Below are positions 10,101 through 17,235 of a stretch of DNA of 60,021 bases, piece by piece. The position numbers and the translations under genes were made by a program. Source of the stretch: a virus. The notes beneath the pieces are model-generated. The model saw only the letters and a program-made list of their open reading frames with translations. It ran no database searches and was not told the DNA's origin. Location: the IMG/VR virus record IMGVR_UViG_3300042476_000858, positions 1-60,021 of that record. One strand, given 5' to 3'. Position 1 is the stretch's first letter. Each line of letters begins with the position of its first letter.

Positions 10101-12021
10101 TTAATGCTGTTAGTAAATCTCCTTGCCCATCCTCTCCCTGATAATACTTGGACACTACCCCGTACATCTGGCGGTTTACATTACCCCCACTTATACCGTT
10201 GTAGATGGTTTTTAACATTGTACCCGCTACTTCAGGGGTACTTAAGTTAAACATCGTTGCAAACCCTTGCATCACATCTCTCATCGGGATTCCAGCTACG
10301 GCCGCCGCAGATAGCGAATCCTGAGTTGCATATTTAAATCTATCAAATTGGGCAGGAGTGGACAGTCCCAATGCGGCGATTTCTCTAACAATAGTTTTTA
10401 TACTATTTTCAGGGAATGCCATTTTAAATTGTTTTACTAAGATGCTGGTTTCATCTAATTGGTCTCCTGGTAACTCTACTGCTTCCCCTAAACCAGCAGT
10501 TTGATACAATGCCCCCCGTCTCATTTCTTCGGGGGTTGTTCCACCTATAATCTCATTATAATTAAACCCGGCTTTTACCAATTGTTTGAATAGTTCCGCA
10601 ATTTCTACCCGTCCATAAGACAGGTCAGATGCAGTCAAGGTAACTGCCCTCTGTACGTCCTTAGATTTTGTGTTAAATTCCTCACTATCTTGTCCAAAGC
10701 CTTCCCTTTTCCCCGTAACATATAAACCCATGTTTATACGCCTTTCTTCTTCGGCAAAGTTCATCATCCCACGGGCTACCGTGTTCATATAACCGCCGAG
10801 AGTAGCTTTAATGACCTCCATTCTGGAGTTTAAAGCTAACTGAAGTCCGTTGGCCAGGGCTTCTGCTATTGCCGCACCTAGAAGACTTCCCACCGGGCCA
10901 CCAACGACCCCCCCTAAAGCCGCTCCAAATCCACCTCCGAATGCAGACCCCGCTTCACTCCCCGCTTTACCCATTTCTTTGGATATGCTTTGGGTTGCTT
11001 GGGTAGCACTTTCTCTCACTGATGCTATGGTGTTCACTGACGTTAAACGAACACTATTGGCTAAAGCATAAAGTCTTTCGGCTTCAGCCATGGCCACAGT
11101 TGTACCCAAGACTTGAAACTGTTGCGCTTTTTTAGACAAATCGTTGGCTGTACTTTCTACCGCTCTCTCATATTCTTTAATTGCGGATTCTACACCTTTT
11201 GATAGACTATTTATCGCTTTCTCTGCTGAACCTACTCCTTCTTTAGCAAAAGTTTCCGATGCTTGTTTGTAGGCTGAACCTACTTTTTCAGCAAATTTTA
11301 CCCCAGATTCTTCTAAGGCTTTGTCAGCTATTCCTACTGCTTCTTGGGTCTTTTTTAACGAGTTATTTAATGCCTTTTCTAATTCTTCCGCAGGTTGGGC
11401 TAGGCTATTTCTTATGTCTCCTACCTGTTTTTCCAGTGTAGACCCTAAATCTAAAGCTTTTCTTTGAATAGCTTGTAAACTCCCCTCTATTTGCGAAAAG
11501 TCCATCGCTTTTAGTTGCCTAGAAAGACTACCGGCCATCGCCCCTATTACCTTATCTTGGTCTAGATTGGAGGATGCCGCTAAATTTCTTATACCGTCTA
11601 ATTGTCGTTTTACTTCTTTTTGAGTGTTTTCTAAGGTTTTTTTGGAATTGGCTTCTAAATCTTTTAAGGCTTTGTTGACCTCACTTAAAGCCCCAGTTGT
11701 GGCACTTGATACTTCACTTAAACCTGTTTGAGCCGCTTTATTTATATTTGCTAAGGATTCTGTGGCTTCTTTCTCAATTCTCTTGGTTTGCCCCATAGCC
11801 TCGTTCAGACTTCTTTGGACAGAGTTACCAATGCCACGACCTAGACCTTCAAAACTTCTGGCGAATCTTTGCGATACGTCTTCTGTAAATGTGAAGATTA
11901 ACCGATTTACAGAACTTTGCAATAAGTTCTCAAATTGGTTTAAAGTTCTTTCTGCTGGACTTGTATCTAATCCTATCGAAACAAATAGTGACGATACATT
12001 GTATCCTTGCTGTTCTGGCAT
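4183..12021 (-). CDS. Tail tape-measure protein
   Basis: 2,612 residues, the largest protein here. It has long coiled-coil, Gln/Glu/Ala-rich helices, a Gly/Ala hydrophobic segment near residues 360-395 (GGGFGAALGGVVGGPVGSLL), more coiled coil, and near the C-terminus a hydrophobic patch (MSMGMMALPFIMSLF) followed by GGVVPGAGTTDTVPAMLTPGE, a phrase very common at the end of siphovirus tape-measure proteins. It sets tail length and leaves during DNA ejection. At about 0.15 nm per residue the tail would be near 390 nm, unusually long. No peptidase motif was recognised. Late motif lies 38 nt upstream of the ATG. Confidence 0.95.
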   Translation of the reverse strand: MPEQQGYNVSSLFVSIGLDTSPAERTLNQFENLLQSSVNRLIFTFTEDVSQRFARSFEGLGRGIGNSVQRSLNEAMGQTKRIEKEATESLANINKAAQTGLSEVSSATTGALSEVNKALKDLEANSKKTLENTQKEVKRQLDGIRNLAASSNLDQDKVIGAMAGSLSRQLKAMDFSQIEGSLQAIQRKALDLGSTLEKQVGDIRNSLAQPAEELEKALNNSLKKTQEAVGIADKALEESGVKFAEKVGSAYKQASETFAKEGVGSAEKAINSLSKGVESAIKEYERAVESTANDLSKKAQQFQVLGTTVAMAEAERLYALANSVRLTSVNTIASVRESATQATQSISKEMGKAGSEAGSAFGGGFGAALGGVVGGPVGSLLGAAIAEALANGLQLALNSRMEVIKATLGGYMNTVARGMMNFAEEERRINMGLYVTGKREGFGQDSEEFNTKSKDVQRAVTLTASDLSYGRVEIAELFKQLVKAGFNYNEIIGGTTPEEMRRGALYQTAGLGEAVELPGDQLDETSILVKQFKMAFPENSIKTIVREIAALGLSTPAQFDRFKYATQDSLSAAAVAGIPMRDVMQGFATMFNLSTPEVAGTMLKTIYNGISGGNVNRQMYGVVSKYYQGEDGQGDLLTALRNPGDFAAEFARLDTVMDSILKKGEAVGIAGMENVTGDYYKSLGLQEQADMRARGVSNLFGGGDTFQIGYRNLTLEGREKAEEQKREFANFNNEKDGELLPDFIRLRQKGLKGAMELIESTKENVESFAAKLAPGFTQMVLFFNKVANELTAGMEKFSGPLERISEKLGEVFGNLSENKLIDKFVDGISSTMGNVGRIFENWLNSAIEFVSKGENVDTVFLNLNNLLSDFAGLMQNLAVAFKSFLPLINEATGALSKAGVESEVRQVSEELKIRGVGEVSERVFNYGSQVGNVEGIKITNSEALGTVSEEEAKQIAKSIKGKSSTATQSYIRTGRERSHAGMFGAVTAPESFADVDESTSVGLIQQGMKRVEANGRTYYITGGTGEGQSQFYELIDGDFRKATGTIDSDPKTRENLIETLMPREGNNPPPMDLSTAGMGSFLNPKILAEIAKENGNLKNRQAATLEAQQSRVRDLFGNNAVFDEKTGKVREQDSEGNRADLSSSSFGTEALSKTPERLNALIRTGAGLEGSSAEQALRETASRSKITNLQTITGLSSGKTKGKEGEAFLLSQADVLETVRRNEKEGADIAKTASELTQDTTKELEEALRKKGQLKPAWDRIKKQIESGEIVGDSTTFLEQFITKAREKVSDNKTPFAERNAMNENLIALTKDLNTDKPKPLEKPGAVKEGVPADLEKYRRLIDDMNRSRIEQENQILQLRQKSLELERQSFVLATAFKGQVNANLEQFFGILSQAENTLLGNQTKLRQIDQFFVDRRNNLANQFKDVNPQVGGGIQDNYEGTGQPVFVPKASPDKNVNALSKDLIKGQLDAIKEKQNERAEIAKQNELIQRNLTQQIRNAVAQTFQQATNTATGLASSFGGNSEFMVKTTQLFDGVRTQGVQLAQQIQALKVIQQTNPSGFGAQDAKALSGLEGVFKQIPRMLKEALGDALASLLRQVNTFFQDLSERSRQRSNELMGMVMPGGASSGLLTIVGDLQNSLFKNQQESLELQQESSQIRRQVELNRSLGAVFPDQFFAQKVSMGEASIGVNDAKRGGLELEAKNLLETSKIKANITYFNSFIELFQGARGLSRGFSSVSDAVTEVEQRREAITKSIFDLETQIQLMESQLETMNSVFGSLSLVDRERLEEGKKYLEQQKQATIALQKINDALRGELGKLAIAKVQEDARGNAQSALMESNSARSQILGMSDSRSTRREAASIDLENSRIDAIKRVTEATLKSAEERANIVAELANMDSNAAKGMYNTPEAQAEIARKYVEYQSRLIAIDNEVGNARVMAYNNLKVQVEKSALELDEGYRANVQIANTVDGAFSNLYDILTDSSKSFADRMRDFSQSLIKDFGRIGWEQLRDVIVSPFKDMLTKRDTSGILNPSMPDFSRVGANLNFQSAAMSNPDDPKSKEKLREQILAVDAQQQTALKELNERMRRQIVSSANIDDAGKAASTMYSTLAKEIANNTKDAELSKLISIGSANGQEGMATNIALQTSIQENIKNTLLQSQTTLKEILVKLSSNTVQNPTANPQYSSTANTQYPSNFGAEILPPPPNVKPGTKPQTGSQSNVLPAPPSVGQTPVKPQPKPKPVVNEQAVDYQLNNNPANAEFNRLFKERKRQGLTGGTLERTGKPEVPQPLKDEDTRRILDDQLRRGMFKNEKNRTRRNLQNQLRSSTPNETLVSGLMGDMPVDWFGASTPTSNFQSLTNLQMGTGLDRLILDNLQTGSGLNPGNFLMGLGLQQGQGQGFGATPAFSLENLDMLSVASQQGGGGWLSKFLGGMGGMNWMSMGMMALPFIMSLFNSGKRKRYNSGGVVPGAGTTDTVPAMLTPGEGILTNAGMSRIGGEKNLYALNSGSLKMGAIQPPKNLGMPNLPTAEANKSKSAIPVPVKTEAEKTIAQYMGGNEEYSLPPIELSYTSTTIAGQNYVTEQMFKSAIEQSVERAKMEVFGTLKNSPNTRRKLGL

Positions 12022-12050
12022 CCTCAGTTATACTCCAAGCGGGGTCTAAC

Positions 12051-12070
12051 TTAGCTTTGGGCGATTTTTT
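12051..12070 (-). promoter_or_regulatory. Putative late promoter for the tape-measure gene
   Basis: Minus strand reads AAAATCGCCCAAAGCTAAG, late-motif core about 38 nt before the ATG at 12021. Divergent from the sigma-gene promoter at 12081. Confidence 0.55.
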
Positions 12071-12080
12071 CTCAAACCCC

Positions 12081-12109
12081 TTGACACCTAATCTACTCTC
12101 TGTTATACT
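12081..12109 (+). promoter_or_regulatory. Sigma-70 promoter of the sigma-like gene
   Basis: TTGACA (12081-12086), 17-bp spacer, TATACT (12104-12109). The core and the following leader are near-identical to those in front of the DNA polymerase gene (minus strand, 48627-48655), and the core also recurs at 40700-40728. Confidence 0.85.
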
Positions 12110-12228
12110 GGGGTTAACCCAACAAAAAACTGGTTAAGTGAGAACCAAGCTTAATCAATCAGGGTTAAAACCCCCTTTAACTAGGGTAAAACGAGCAGTT
12201 AGCTTGTGGAGTGGGGTTAAGCCGTCTA
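12110..12228 (+). promoter_or_regulatory. Shared structured 5' leader (copy 1, sigma gene)
   Basis: About 120 nt of leader repeated, inverted in the genome, before polA (48500-48626). A stem ACGAGC / GCTTGT with loop AGTTA (12191-12207) lies just before a GGAG and the GTG at 12211. In the polA copy the stem reads ACGGGC / GCTCGT: two pairs differ and both remain paired. This suggests a cis-acting RNA structure controlling translation. Confidence 0.6.
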
Positions 12229-12738
12229 AAATTCAAAACCTCTGTCATGGAATACTGTCATCTAACCATCGAACAACAAGCCTGTGAAACGTCTAAACTA
12301 AATTTGGTTAAATCCCAAATCCCCGCTATCCGTCGTGCTATGCGTGATACGTCAGTCAAAGGAGAGGATTACTTTCAGGAAGGTCTTTGTCTGGTTCTAG
12401 AAAAACTTAAGACTTGGAACCCCAACAAAGGAACGCTCACCAGCTATTGCTGGTTGGATATTCGCAAAAGGTTCCGCCTTATTCGGCACAAAACCTATGT
12501 CATGGAATGCCAACTTCGAGATTTTCCCCTAGACAATATGGCATCCCTAGTCGATTCCACTGAATACCAAATGACCCTGAACCTCTTCTGGTCAAAACTC
12601 ACCCCCCTCCAAAAGCAAATTGTCCGCAAACGTCTAATGGGTCTTACCCAAGAGGTAATAGCTAAAACTCTGGGTCTTACCCTGCGAACTTATAAGTCAG
12701 AAGTCAGAAAAATTAAGAAATTAGGAGCAAATTCTTGA
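12211..12738 (+). CDS. Phage RNA polymerase sigma-like factor
   Basis: 175 residues from the GTG at 12211; an ATG at 12247 is the alternative. The middle (GEDYFQEGLCLVLEKLKTWNP..GTLTSYCWLDIRKRF) matches sigma-70 region 2, where the polymerase-binding and -10 contacts lie, and the end (LTPLQKQIVRKRLMGLTQEVIAKTLGLT) is a region 4-like helix-turn-helix. It is small, like phage or ECF-type factors. The GTG is favoured because the same M-x-LSRL start is conserved in a short leader frame before polA. Its own promoter is host-like, so it could be made early or mid and then switch on the late-motif genes; this is inferred. thyX overlaps its stop by four bases. Confidence 0.75.
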   Translation: MGLSRLKFKTSVMEYCHLTIEQQACETSKLNLVKSQIPAIRRAMRDTSVKGEDYFQEGLCLVLEKLKTWNPNKGTLTSYCWLDIRKRFRLIRHKTYVMECQLRDFPLDNMASLVDSTEYQMTLNLFWSKLTPLQKQIVRKRLMGLTQEVIAKTLGLTLRTYKSEVRKIKKLGANS

Positions 12739-13691
12739 AACCTACCCAATACCACGCTAAGGTCATCGAACAAAGTGTCAATTCCATCACAGGCGACACT
12801 ATTACCACTTTTCAAATTCGTATTCCCCGATTTGTCTTAGCTCAACTCAATAAACACCGTATTTTGTCCTCTAATACCGAGTCGAATCGGGCTGTTCCGA
12901 TTAAGAAAAAAGACCGAAAATTAGTAGAGAATCCCTATCACCCTGACCAATGGGGTACGAATAAGTCAGGAATGCAAGCTGGTAAGCCCCTGACGGGTCT
13001 AAAGGCTAAATTAGCTGACCTTGTATGGTTCTGCTCCATGCACTCCCAACGGTTTTGGGCTAATTTATTGAACCTGCTTGGGGTTCATAAAGAAATTGTG
13101 AACCGACTTACTGAGCCTTTTCAAATGGTGGATGTGGTGCTGACCGGCACTCAATGGTTCAACTTTTTTGAACTTCGTACTTCTGAAAAAGCCCAGCCAG
13201 AGATTAGAAAAGTAGCCCGCTTAATGCTTGAGGCTTACCACAAATGTTCTGCTTATATCCTATCAGATGGTGGTTTGCATCTGCCCTATGTAACCCATGA
13301 GGAAAGAGAACTGTACAAAGGTAATACTCTTTTACTCATTGCTCTGTCAGCCTCTCGTTGTGCGAGAGTGTCTTACCTAAACCACGAAGGGAATATGGAT
13401 GTGGAAAAGGATGTTAAACTATTTTTACGTCTAGTTAGCTCAAAGCATTGGTCAGCTTTAGAGCATACTGCCGTAGCCATCGACGCATCTGTGATGTGTG
13501 GCGGGTTTATTGGTTGGGTTCCTGCCCGTAAATTTTTTACAGGTGAGTCTGGTGACTCTGCTATGGAAAAAGATACCAGGATTCTTAATGGGACTGAAAT
13601 CCGCCAAAAAATTACCCAATGGGTTAAGCCATTTAACTCCGATTTAGAAGCAAAGGACTTTTTTGATTCTGACCAAGATTCTCATCTTTAG
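12735..13691 (+). CDS. thyX: FAD-dependent thymidylate synthase
   Basis: 318 residues. The signature appears as KHRILSSNTESNRAVP, a ThyX RHRxxSxxxxSxR-type motif with Lys for the first Arg. Additional ThyX features include NKHR, an aromatic-rich middle (LTGTQWFNFFELR) and HWSALEHTAVAIDA. It makes dTMP from dUMP using methylene-tetrahydrofolate, FAD and NADPH. Longer than bacterial ThyX (about 220-250), as in some phages. The start is a TTG at 12735 with AGGAG at 12723-12727, overlapping the sigma stop (TTGA), so both genes form one operon. It complements RNR and the kinases encoded further right. Confidence 0.9.
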   Translation: MKPTQYHAKVIEQSVNSITGDTITTFQIRIPRFVLAQLNKHRILSSNTESNRAVPIKKKDRKLVENPYHPDQWGTNKSGMQAGKPLTGLKAKLADLVWFCSMHSQRFWANLLNLLGVHKEIVNRLTEPFQMVDVVLTGTQWFNFFELRTSEKAQPEIRKVARLMLEAYHKCSAYILSDGGLHLPYVTHEERELYKGNTLLLIALSASRCARVSYLNHEGNMDVEKDVKLFLRLVSSKHWSALEHTAVAIDASVMCGGFIGWVPARKFFTGESGDSAMEKDTRILNGTEIRQKITQWVKPFNSDLEAKDFFDSDQDSHL

Positions 13692-13867
13692 GAGTAAAAC
13701 CCGTCCCTTTGACCACGGAAAACTAGGACTTTCATTGAAAACCTTGACATCCTGACTACTCTGGCTGAGACGGAAACGGATGATGCAGAGGATTTGCTCG
13801 ACCACTGGTTAGAACAGCACATCAAAGATTCTGAAGGATGGGGTTGTCTTTTCACCTCATCCCAGGG
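13692..13867 (+). other. Intergenic stretch with a startless open frame
   Basis: A frame of about 45 codons ending at the TGA near 13871 reads coding-like (DDAEDLLDHWLEQHIKD) but has no ATG, GTG or TTG in frame after its preceding stop, although an AGGAG lies at thyX's end. It may be a decayed small gene or a gene broken by a frameshift. Confidence 0.3.
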
Positions 13868-13896
13868 TTGACAACGGTATTGTAATCTGTTAAACT
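13868..13896 (+). promoter_or_regulatory. Sigma-70 promoter
   Basis: TTGACA (13868-13873), 17 bp, TAAACT (13891-13896); an AGGAG follows before the ATG at 13921. Confidence 0.7.
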
Positions 13897-13920
13897 GAAC
13901 ACAACTAACAAGGAGTTTAT

Positions 13921-14370
13921 ATGACTAAGGGATTTCTCGAATTAGGCGATGTCTTCATCCTACGGGGTCAAGATTGTTTTGAGGGAGAACCTTGTGGGGG
14001 GGCGATTTTTGAAGTGACTGAGTTAAAGCAAAATGGGGATATGGCAGTTGTTTTTTGCCGAGGAAAGTATTACCTTGCTTGGACTAAAATAAAAACAGGT
14101 ATCGTACCTCAAGTAATTTGGTTAATTACCGAGAATCCCCCCTTCAAAGGCGGTACTGTACAATTTCTACCCCCAGAAGACAAAGACATGGCACGTCAAG
14201 CAGAAATCGCTACCCGATTGGAATTGGAAGAAGTCATGGATGACCTAAAATATTGGTCTTGGCATATTCAAGATGGGGTAGACTACTCTGATGTCTTGAT
14301 GAAAGCCGAGCAACTCCAGTTCCTAATCAAAACAACAGAAACCTGTAAACTACCTCCCTTTTCTCAATAG
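13921..14370 (+). CDS. Hypothetical phage protein
   Basis: 149 residues with a good AAGGAG ribosome site seven bases before the ATG. The N-terminal half is beta-rich (GDVFILRGQDCFEGEPCGGAIFEVTEL) and looks like a small barrel; the C-terminal half is helical and acidic (LELEEVMDDLKYWSWHIQDG). No family recognised. It has a private promoter and its tail overlaps the end of the convergent gene by seven bases. Confidence 0.65.
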   Translation: MTKGFLELGDVFILRGQDCFEGEPCGGAIFEVTELKQNGDMAVVFCRGKYYLAWTKIKTGIVPQVIWLITENPPFKGGTVQFLPPEDKDMARQAEIATRLELEEVMDDLKYWSWHIQDGVDYSDVLMKAEQLQFLIKTTETCKLPPFSQ

Positions 14371-14723
14371 GCGACAAAGCTAAACCCTGACTCCCCGCCT
14401 TTGAACGGGGAGTTTCTTATATCTAAGTTGGTCTGCCAAGACAATTCTTTTAGTCTCCGCAGACCTTCTTTTTTCAATCCCAGTACCACTTTTTCATAGT
14501 TCAAAGTTATACCCTCTACCTGTTCTACATAGAGTTTCTCTACATATTGTTGTATTTTACTATCTATTTCTTCCACTTTGTCCAGTAGAAATAAGATTCT
14601 GTTATAGCGCACTTCGTCTTCAATCACTTCTAGCATGAACTGCACATCAGCTTCATACTTAGGAAATTCTTCATACCCAAGTGCTATTTTAATTCTAGAT
14701 ATTTCATCTGGTGTGAACAGCAT
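14364..14723 (-). CDS. Hypothetical protein, possible head-tail connector
   Basis: 119 residues, mostly helical and acidic (EADVQFMLEVIEDEVRYNRILFLLDKVEEIDSK). It follows a late motif and sits near the capsid genes, which suggests a small virion or connector protein, but I recognise no family. Its C-terminus (NSPFKGGESGF) is encoded within the terminator hairpin of the convergent gene. Confidence 0.6.
   Translation of the reverse strand: MLFTPDEISRIKIALGYEEFPKYEADVQFMLEVIEDEVRYNRILFLLDKVEEIDSKIQQYVEKLYVEQVEGITLNYEKVVLGLKKEGLRRLKELSWQTNLDIRNSPFKGGESGFSFVAY
14390..14416 (+). terminator. Terminator of the 13921 gene, inside the convergent gene
   Basis: ACTCCCCG, eight-base loop, CGGGGAGT then TTT. 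It lies in the 3' coding end of the minus-strand gene. Confidence 0.6.
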
Positions 14724-14749
14724 TTTTATCTCTTGGCAGGTGTTTTATT

Positions 14750-14766
14750 TAGTTTGAGCGTTGTGG
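14750..14766 (-). promoter_or_regulatory. Putative late promoter motif
   Basis: Minus strand reads CACAACGCTCAAACTAAAT, about 33 nt before the ATG at 14723. Confidence 0.5.
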
Positions 14767-14805
14767 TTTTACCCATGTTAAGTTTTGTTAAGACTGGTAA
14801 GGACA

Positions 14806-14838
14806 AAAAAAAGAGGGCTTTTAGACCCTCCCCATTTT
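14806..14838 (-). terminator. Terminator of the GIY-YIG gene
   Basis: On the minus strand GAGGG, eight-base loop, CCCTC, then eight T. It lies just past the gene end at 14846. The following GTCCTTACC is shared with the capsid terminator. Confidence 0.8.
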
Positions 14839-14845
14839 GTTTAGT

Positions 14846-15523
14846 TTAGCCTAATCCGTTAGACTTACTATTGGACTTAGTTAAATTAGTGACCACATCT
14901 TGAGGTAGCGCAAACCATTCGCCTAAGACATGATATTCTTTATATTGTCTGTGAATACGTTTCTCTATTTCATATAAATCACAATTATTATACCGCTTTT
15001 TATGTATTAAGGTTAAACGGGTAGGCGATGCCACTTGTAATGAACTTAGTCTTTTATAGGGGTCTACACTAACCCCTATCTTTGTGTAACCTGTTGTAGC
15101 TTGCTGTATCCAATAAATATAGCCTGTAACCTTACTTTTCCCCTTGTTAGTTTGCTGAAATAATCCTTTGAGGCAATCCTCAGAACTTAGTGCGGCTGTC
15201 TTATAAGCTTGTCCTAAACTCACCCCATCAAACAAATGGATTGTCGAAGCATAAATACCCAGTAAGCCAAAGCGTCTAACAAAACTTTCGGATAATAATG
15301 TACTATCTGTTTCAGATAAATAATCCAATAGTAGAACGGTATCGGACGGCTTTATAGTTTCATCCTCCATGTATATCTCTAGAAATTTACAGGCTCGGAT
15401 GATAGACATATCGTCTACTCCCACCATTTTCGCCACGCCACGGATTGACAAATTCCCTTGTTCACTGGCATCTTGGGAAACGAAAGCGAGTAATTCAGTC
15501 TGATTGCTTGGAATGATAGCCAT
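14846..15523 (-). CDS. GIY-YIG (T5orf172-like) protein
   Basis: About 225 residues from the ATG at 15523, which has an AGG eight bases upstream; the longer frame to 15553 starts inside a TATAAT-like box and is unlikely. Residues about 140-215 hold the GIY-YIG core: GYIYWIQQATTGYTKIGVSVDP, then RLSSLQ, and a conserved Glu-containing C-terminus (EIEKRIHRQYKEYHVLGEWF) as in Bro/T5orf172 domain proteins. The N-terminal part (LSIRGVAKMVGVDDMSIIRACKF) looks like a helix-turn-helix. Similar two-domain proteins occur in phages and act on DNA or as regulators. It lies between head genes and has its own terminator, hence probably a later insertion. Confidence 0.75.
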   Translation of the reverse strand: MAIIPSNQTELLAFVSQDASEQGNLSIRGVAKMVGVDDMSIIRACKFLEIYMEDETIKPSDTVLLLDYLSETDSTLLSESFVRRFGLLGIYASTIHLFDGVSLGQAYKTAALSSEDCLKGLFQQTNKGKSKVTGYIYWIQQATTGYTKIGVSVDPYKRLSSLQVASPTRLTLIHKKRYNNCDLYEIEKRIHRQYKEYHVLGEWFALPQDVVTNLTKSNSKSNGLG

Positions 15524-15627
15524 ATTTGACCTATAATGTATGTTCCCTTCCATTATATGCCAATTTTTCCAGCATTATCTACGGTCTTTCAGTAGGGATT
15601 CCCGTACACTTAGGCGTGGGGTAAGGA

Positions 15628-15660
15628 CAAAAAACCACCCCCCGTTAAAGGGGTGATTTA
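15628..15660 (-). terminator. Terminator of the capsid gene
   Basis: On the minus strand ATCACCCC, short loop, GGGGTGGT then TTTTTT, right after the stop at 15675. Fits the high expression expected for the major capsid gene. Confidence 0.8.
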
Positions 15661-15674
15661 GGGTTTATTAAGTC

Positions 15675-16721
15675 TTAGGCGACTTTAATATTACGGATAA
15701 CTCCAACGTTTTTCCGAGTGGCTAATTGCAACTGGGCAATACAACCAACTACGAAGTTGTCCACATACAAGCTAGTTTGAGCCAGTTGACGCATTAAGGT
15801 ATAAACACCGTTAGCCGAAAACGAGTTCTGTACGGGTGCGGAATAGAACGTTAAGTCTTCACGACGTAAGAAATACATTACACCTTCGTCAACATCAGTA
15901 CCGAGAGCAGTGGTAATGGCCGATTCAGCCGCAGTACGGGTACGGTTACAATACACATCATCGATGATTGGGGTTCCCATGTAACCAGCCACGTTGAATC
16001 CTAAGTCCACCAAAGGAACTCGGTTGCCGTCAAAAGTCATGATTTGGAAGCTACGATTGGCTTCAAAGACTTTCTTGTATTGTTCAACGACTTTAGGGGT
16101 AGTTAGGATTAGGTCATACCGACCAGGACGGTAGCGGATTTTACGGTCTAATTCCAGCATAAAGTCGGTTTTTAAGGCTTGGCGTTTGTCGGCGGCGGCG
16201 GCGGCGGCATCCCAGCAATCTACGACCTGTCCTTGCCATAAAGGGTAGGTCGCTGAAGGAATACCCGCATAATCTCCAGTACCAGCCGCAATGGATAGAC
16301 CGATGATTCCTCCATCAGAAATCGCACCGGTTCCATTGTATAATTTACGGTTTAAAGTAGTAGCTTGTTCGTCTACTGCATTACGCATTTGTGCAGACAG
16401 CAACTGACGTAATTCTGCATTGGAAACCATTTCTTTAGCTTCCTCAATCTCTTTCAAGTTCAAGGTGAAAGTAGATTGTAACGAAGAACTATTGATGGGT
16501 AACTGTGCCGGAATAGTTACGTCTTGGCTGGCCGCAGGTGCTGAACCAGTAATTGCTACTCCCGTTGCTTGCGTTCCACCAACTCCTACAGACCACTGGA
16601 TATTGGACTTACGTTCGGGTAACTTCGACAGCAACGACAAGAAGGTTGCTTCACGGTTTACCTCTTTGGTCAACAATTCCGAAAAAATCGTGTTGACTAC
16701 TGCTAAATTAAGCTTTGCCAT
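15675..16721 (-). CDS. Major capsid protein (HK97 fold)
   Basis: 348 residues without signal peptide. The pattern is that of HK97-type capsids without an attached protease domain: N-terminal helix (VNTIFSELLTKEVNREA), Ser/Thr/Ala strands, ELRQLLSAQMRNAVDEQATTLN, a long E-loop-like region and DLILTTPKVVEQYKKVFEAN typical of the A/P domains. It follows the scaffold gene, with one small opposing gene between them. No late motif lies within 60 nt; one CGCCC box lies near 16823 inside a hairpin, so transcription may come from the scaffold promoter. A possible cyanophage capsid family; call based on fold pattern and context. Confidence 0.85.
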   Translation of the reverse strand: MAKLNLAVVNTIFSELLTKEVNREATFLSLLSKLPERKSNIQWSVGVGGTQATGVAITGSAPAASQDVTIPAQLPINSSSLQSTFTLNLKEIEEAKEMVSNAELRQLLSAQMRNAVDEQATTLNRKLYNGTGAISDGGIIGLSIAAGTGDYAGIPSATYPLWQGQVVDCWDAAAAAADKRQALKTDFMLELDRKIRYRPGRYDLILTTPKVVEQYKKVFEANRSFQIMTFDGNRVPLVDLGFNVAGYMGTPIIDDVYCNRTRTAAESAITTALGTDVDEGVMYFLRREDLTFYSAPVQNSFSANGVYTLMRQLAQTSLYVDNFVVGCIAQLQLATRKNVGVIRNIKVA

Positions 16722-16786
16722 TTTCTAATTTTCCTATTATTTTCAGTAGATTCTTTTGTGTTTTATCCCACACAGGGTTTCTACTG

Positions 16787-16815
16787 TTCAATAGGCCGTA
16801 GTTCGCCTCTATAAT
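16787..16815 (+). promoter_or_regulatory. Possible promoter of the small plus-strand gene
   Basis: TTCAAT (-35-like), 17 bp, TATAAT ending near 16815. The GTTCGCC...GGCGAAC inverted repeat (16801-16829) overlaps it and also contains a CGCCCAT on the minus strand. Confidence 0.4.
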
Positions 16816-16878
16816 AGGAAATGGGCGAACCCCTTTTTACTCCGCTCAATCTAAGTCTAAATATTGGTAGGTGTTAAG

Positions 16879-17196
16879 ATGCGTATATTTCAGTTGGAAT
16901 TGGAAAAGTTTGAGACCCATTGCAATATTTCTTTCCTTATCTCTGGTCTCGACTCCGCCCCCTATGAATTGGCTGAACGCCTTGCCCTACTAGGTTCTTC
17001 TGACTATAACAACCCTATCTGTGTTAGTCTTTCTGTTATCCGTTGTAATGCTTTTGATGGTATCATTCGTGATTTGTTTGCCCTCTCTAAACTACCCGAA
17101 CTTACCCCGTTTCTGACTTTAAAACTAATTAAGGTAGTCGAGGCTCTATATTGCCTGACTACCCATGATGGACTCGTTTGGGGTAATTTGGGGTAG
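16879..17196 (+). CDS. Small hypothetical protein between scaffold and capsid genes
   Basis: 105 residues from the ATG with AGGTG five bases upstream. It contains helices and hydrophobic stretches (NISFLISGLDSAPYELAERLALLG, LTLKLIKVVEALYCL). It is encoded on the plus strand between two head genes read leftwards, an arrangement typical of inserted accessory genes. No family recognised. A hairpin with AGGGTTCT/AGAACCCT follows at 17202-17225. Confidence 0.55.
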   Translation: MRIFQLELEKFETHCNISFLISGLDSAPYELAERLALLGSSDYNNPICVSLSVIRCNAFDGIIRDLFALSKLPELTPFLTLKLIKVVEALYCLTTHDGLVWGNLG

Positions 17197-17201
17197 GGGG
17201 G

Positions 17202-17225
17202 GAGGGTTCTGTTTTAGAACCCTCT
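17202..17225. terminator. Hairpin between accessory gene and scaffold gene
   Basis: GAGGGTTCT, gtttt, AGAACCCTC: perfect nine-pair stem between two converging genes, without a clear T tract. Possible bidirectional terminator. Confidence 0.5.
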
Positions 17226-17235
17226 TAACCTTAAC

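Noticed and set aside
13692-13867. A functional 45-codon gene after thyX
   Set aside because: No usable start codon in frame after its preceding stop; listed only as an intergenic open frame.
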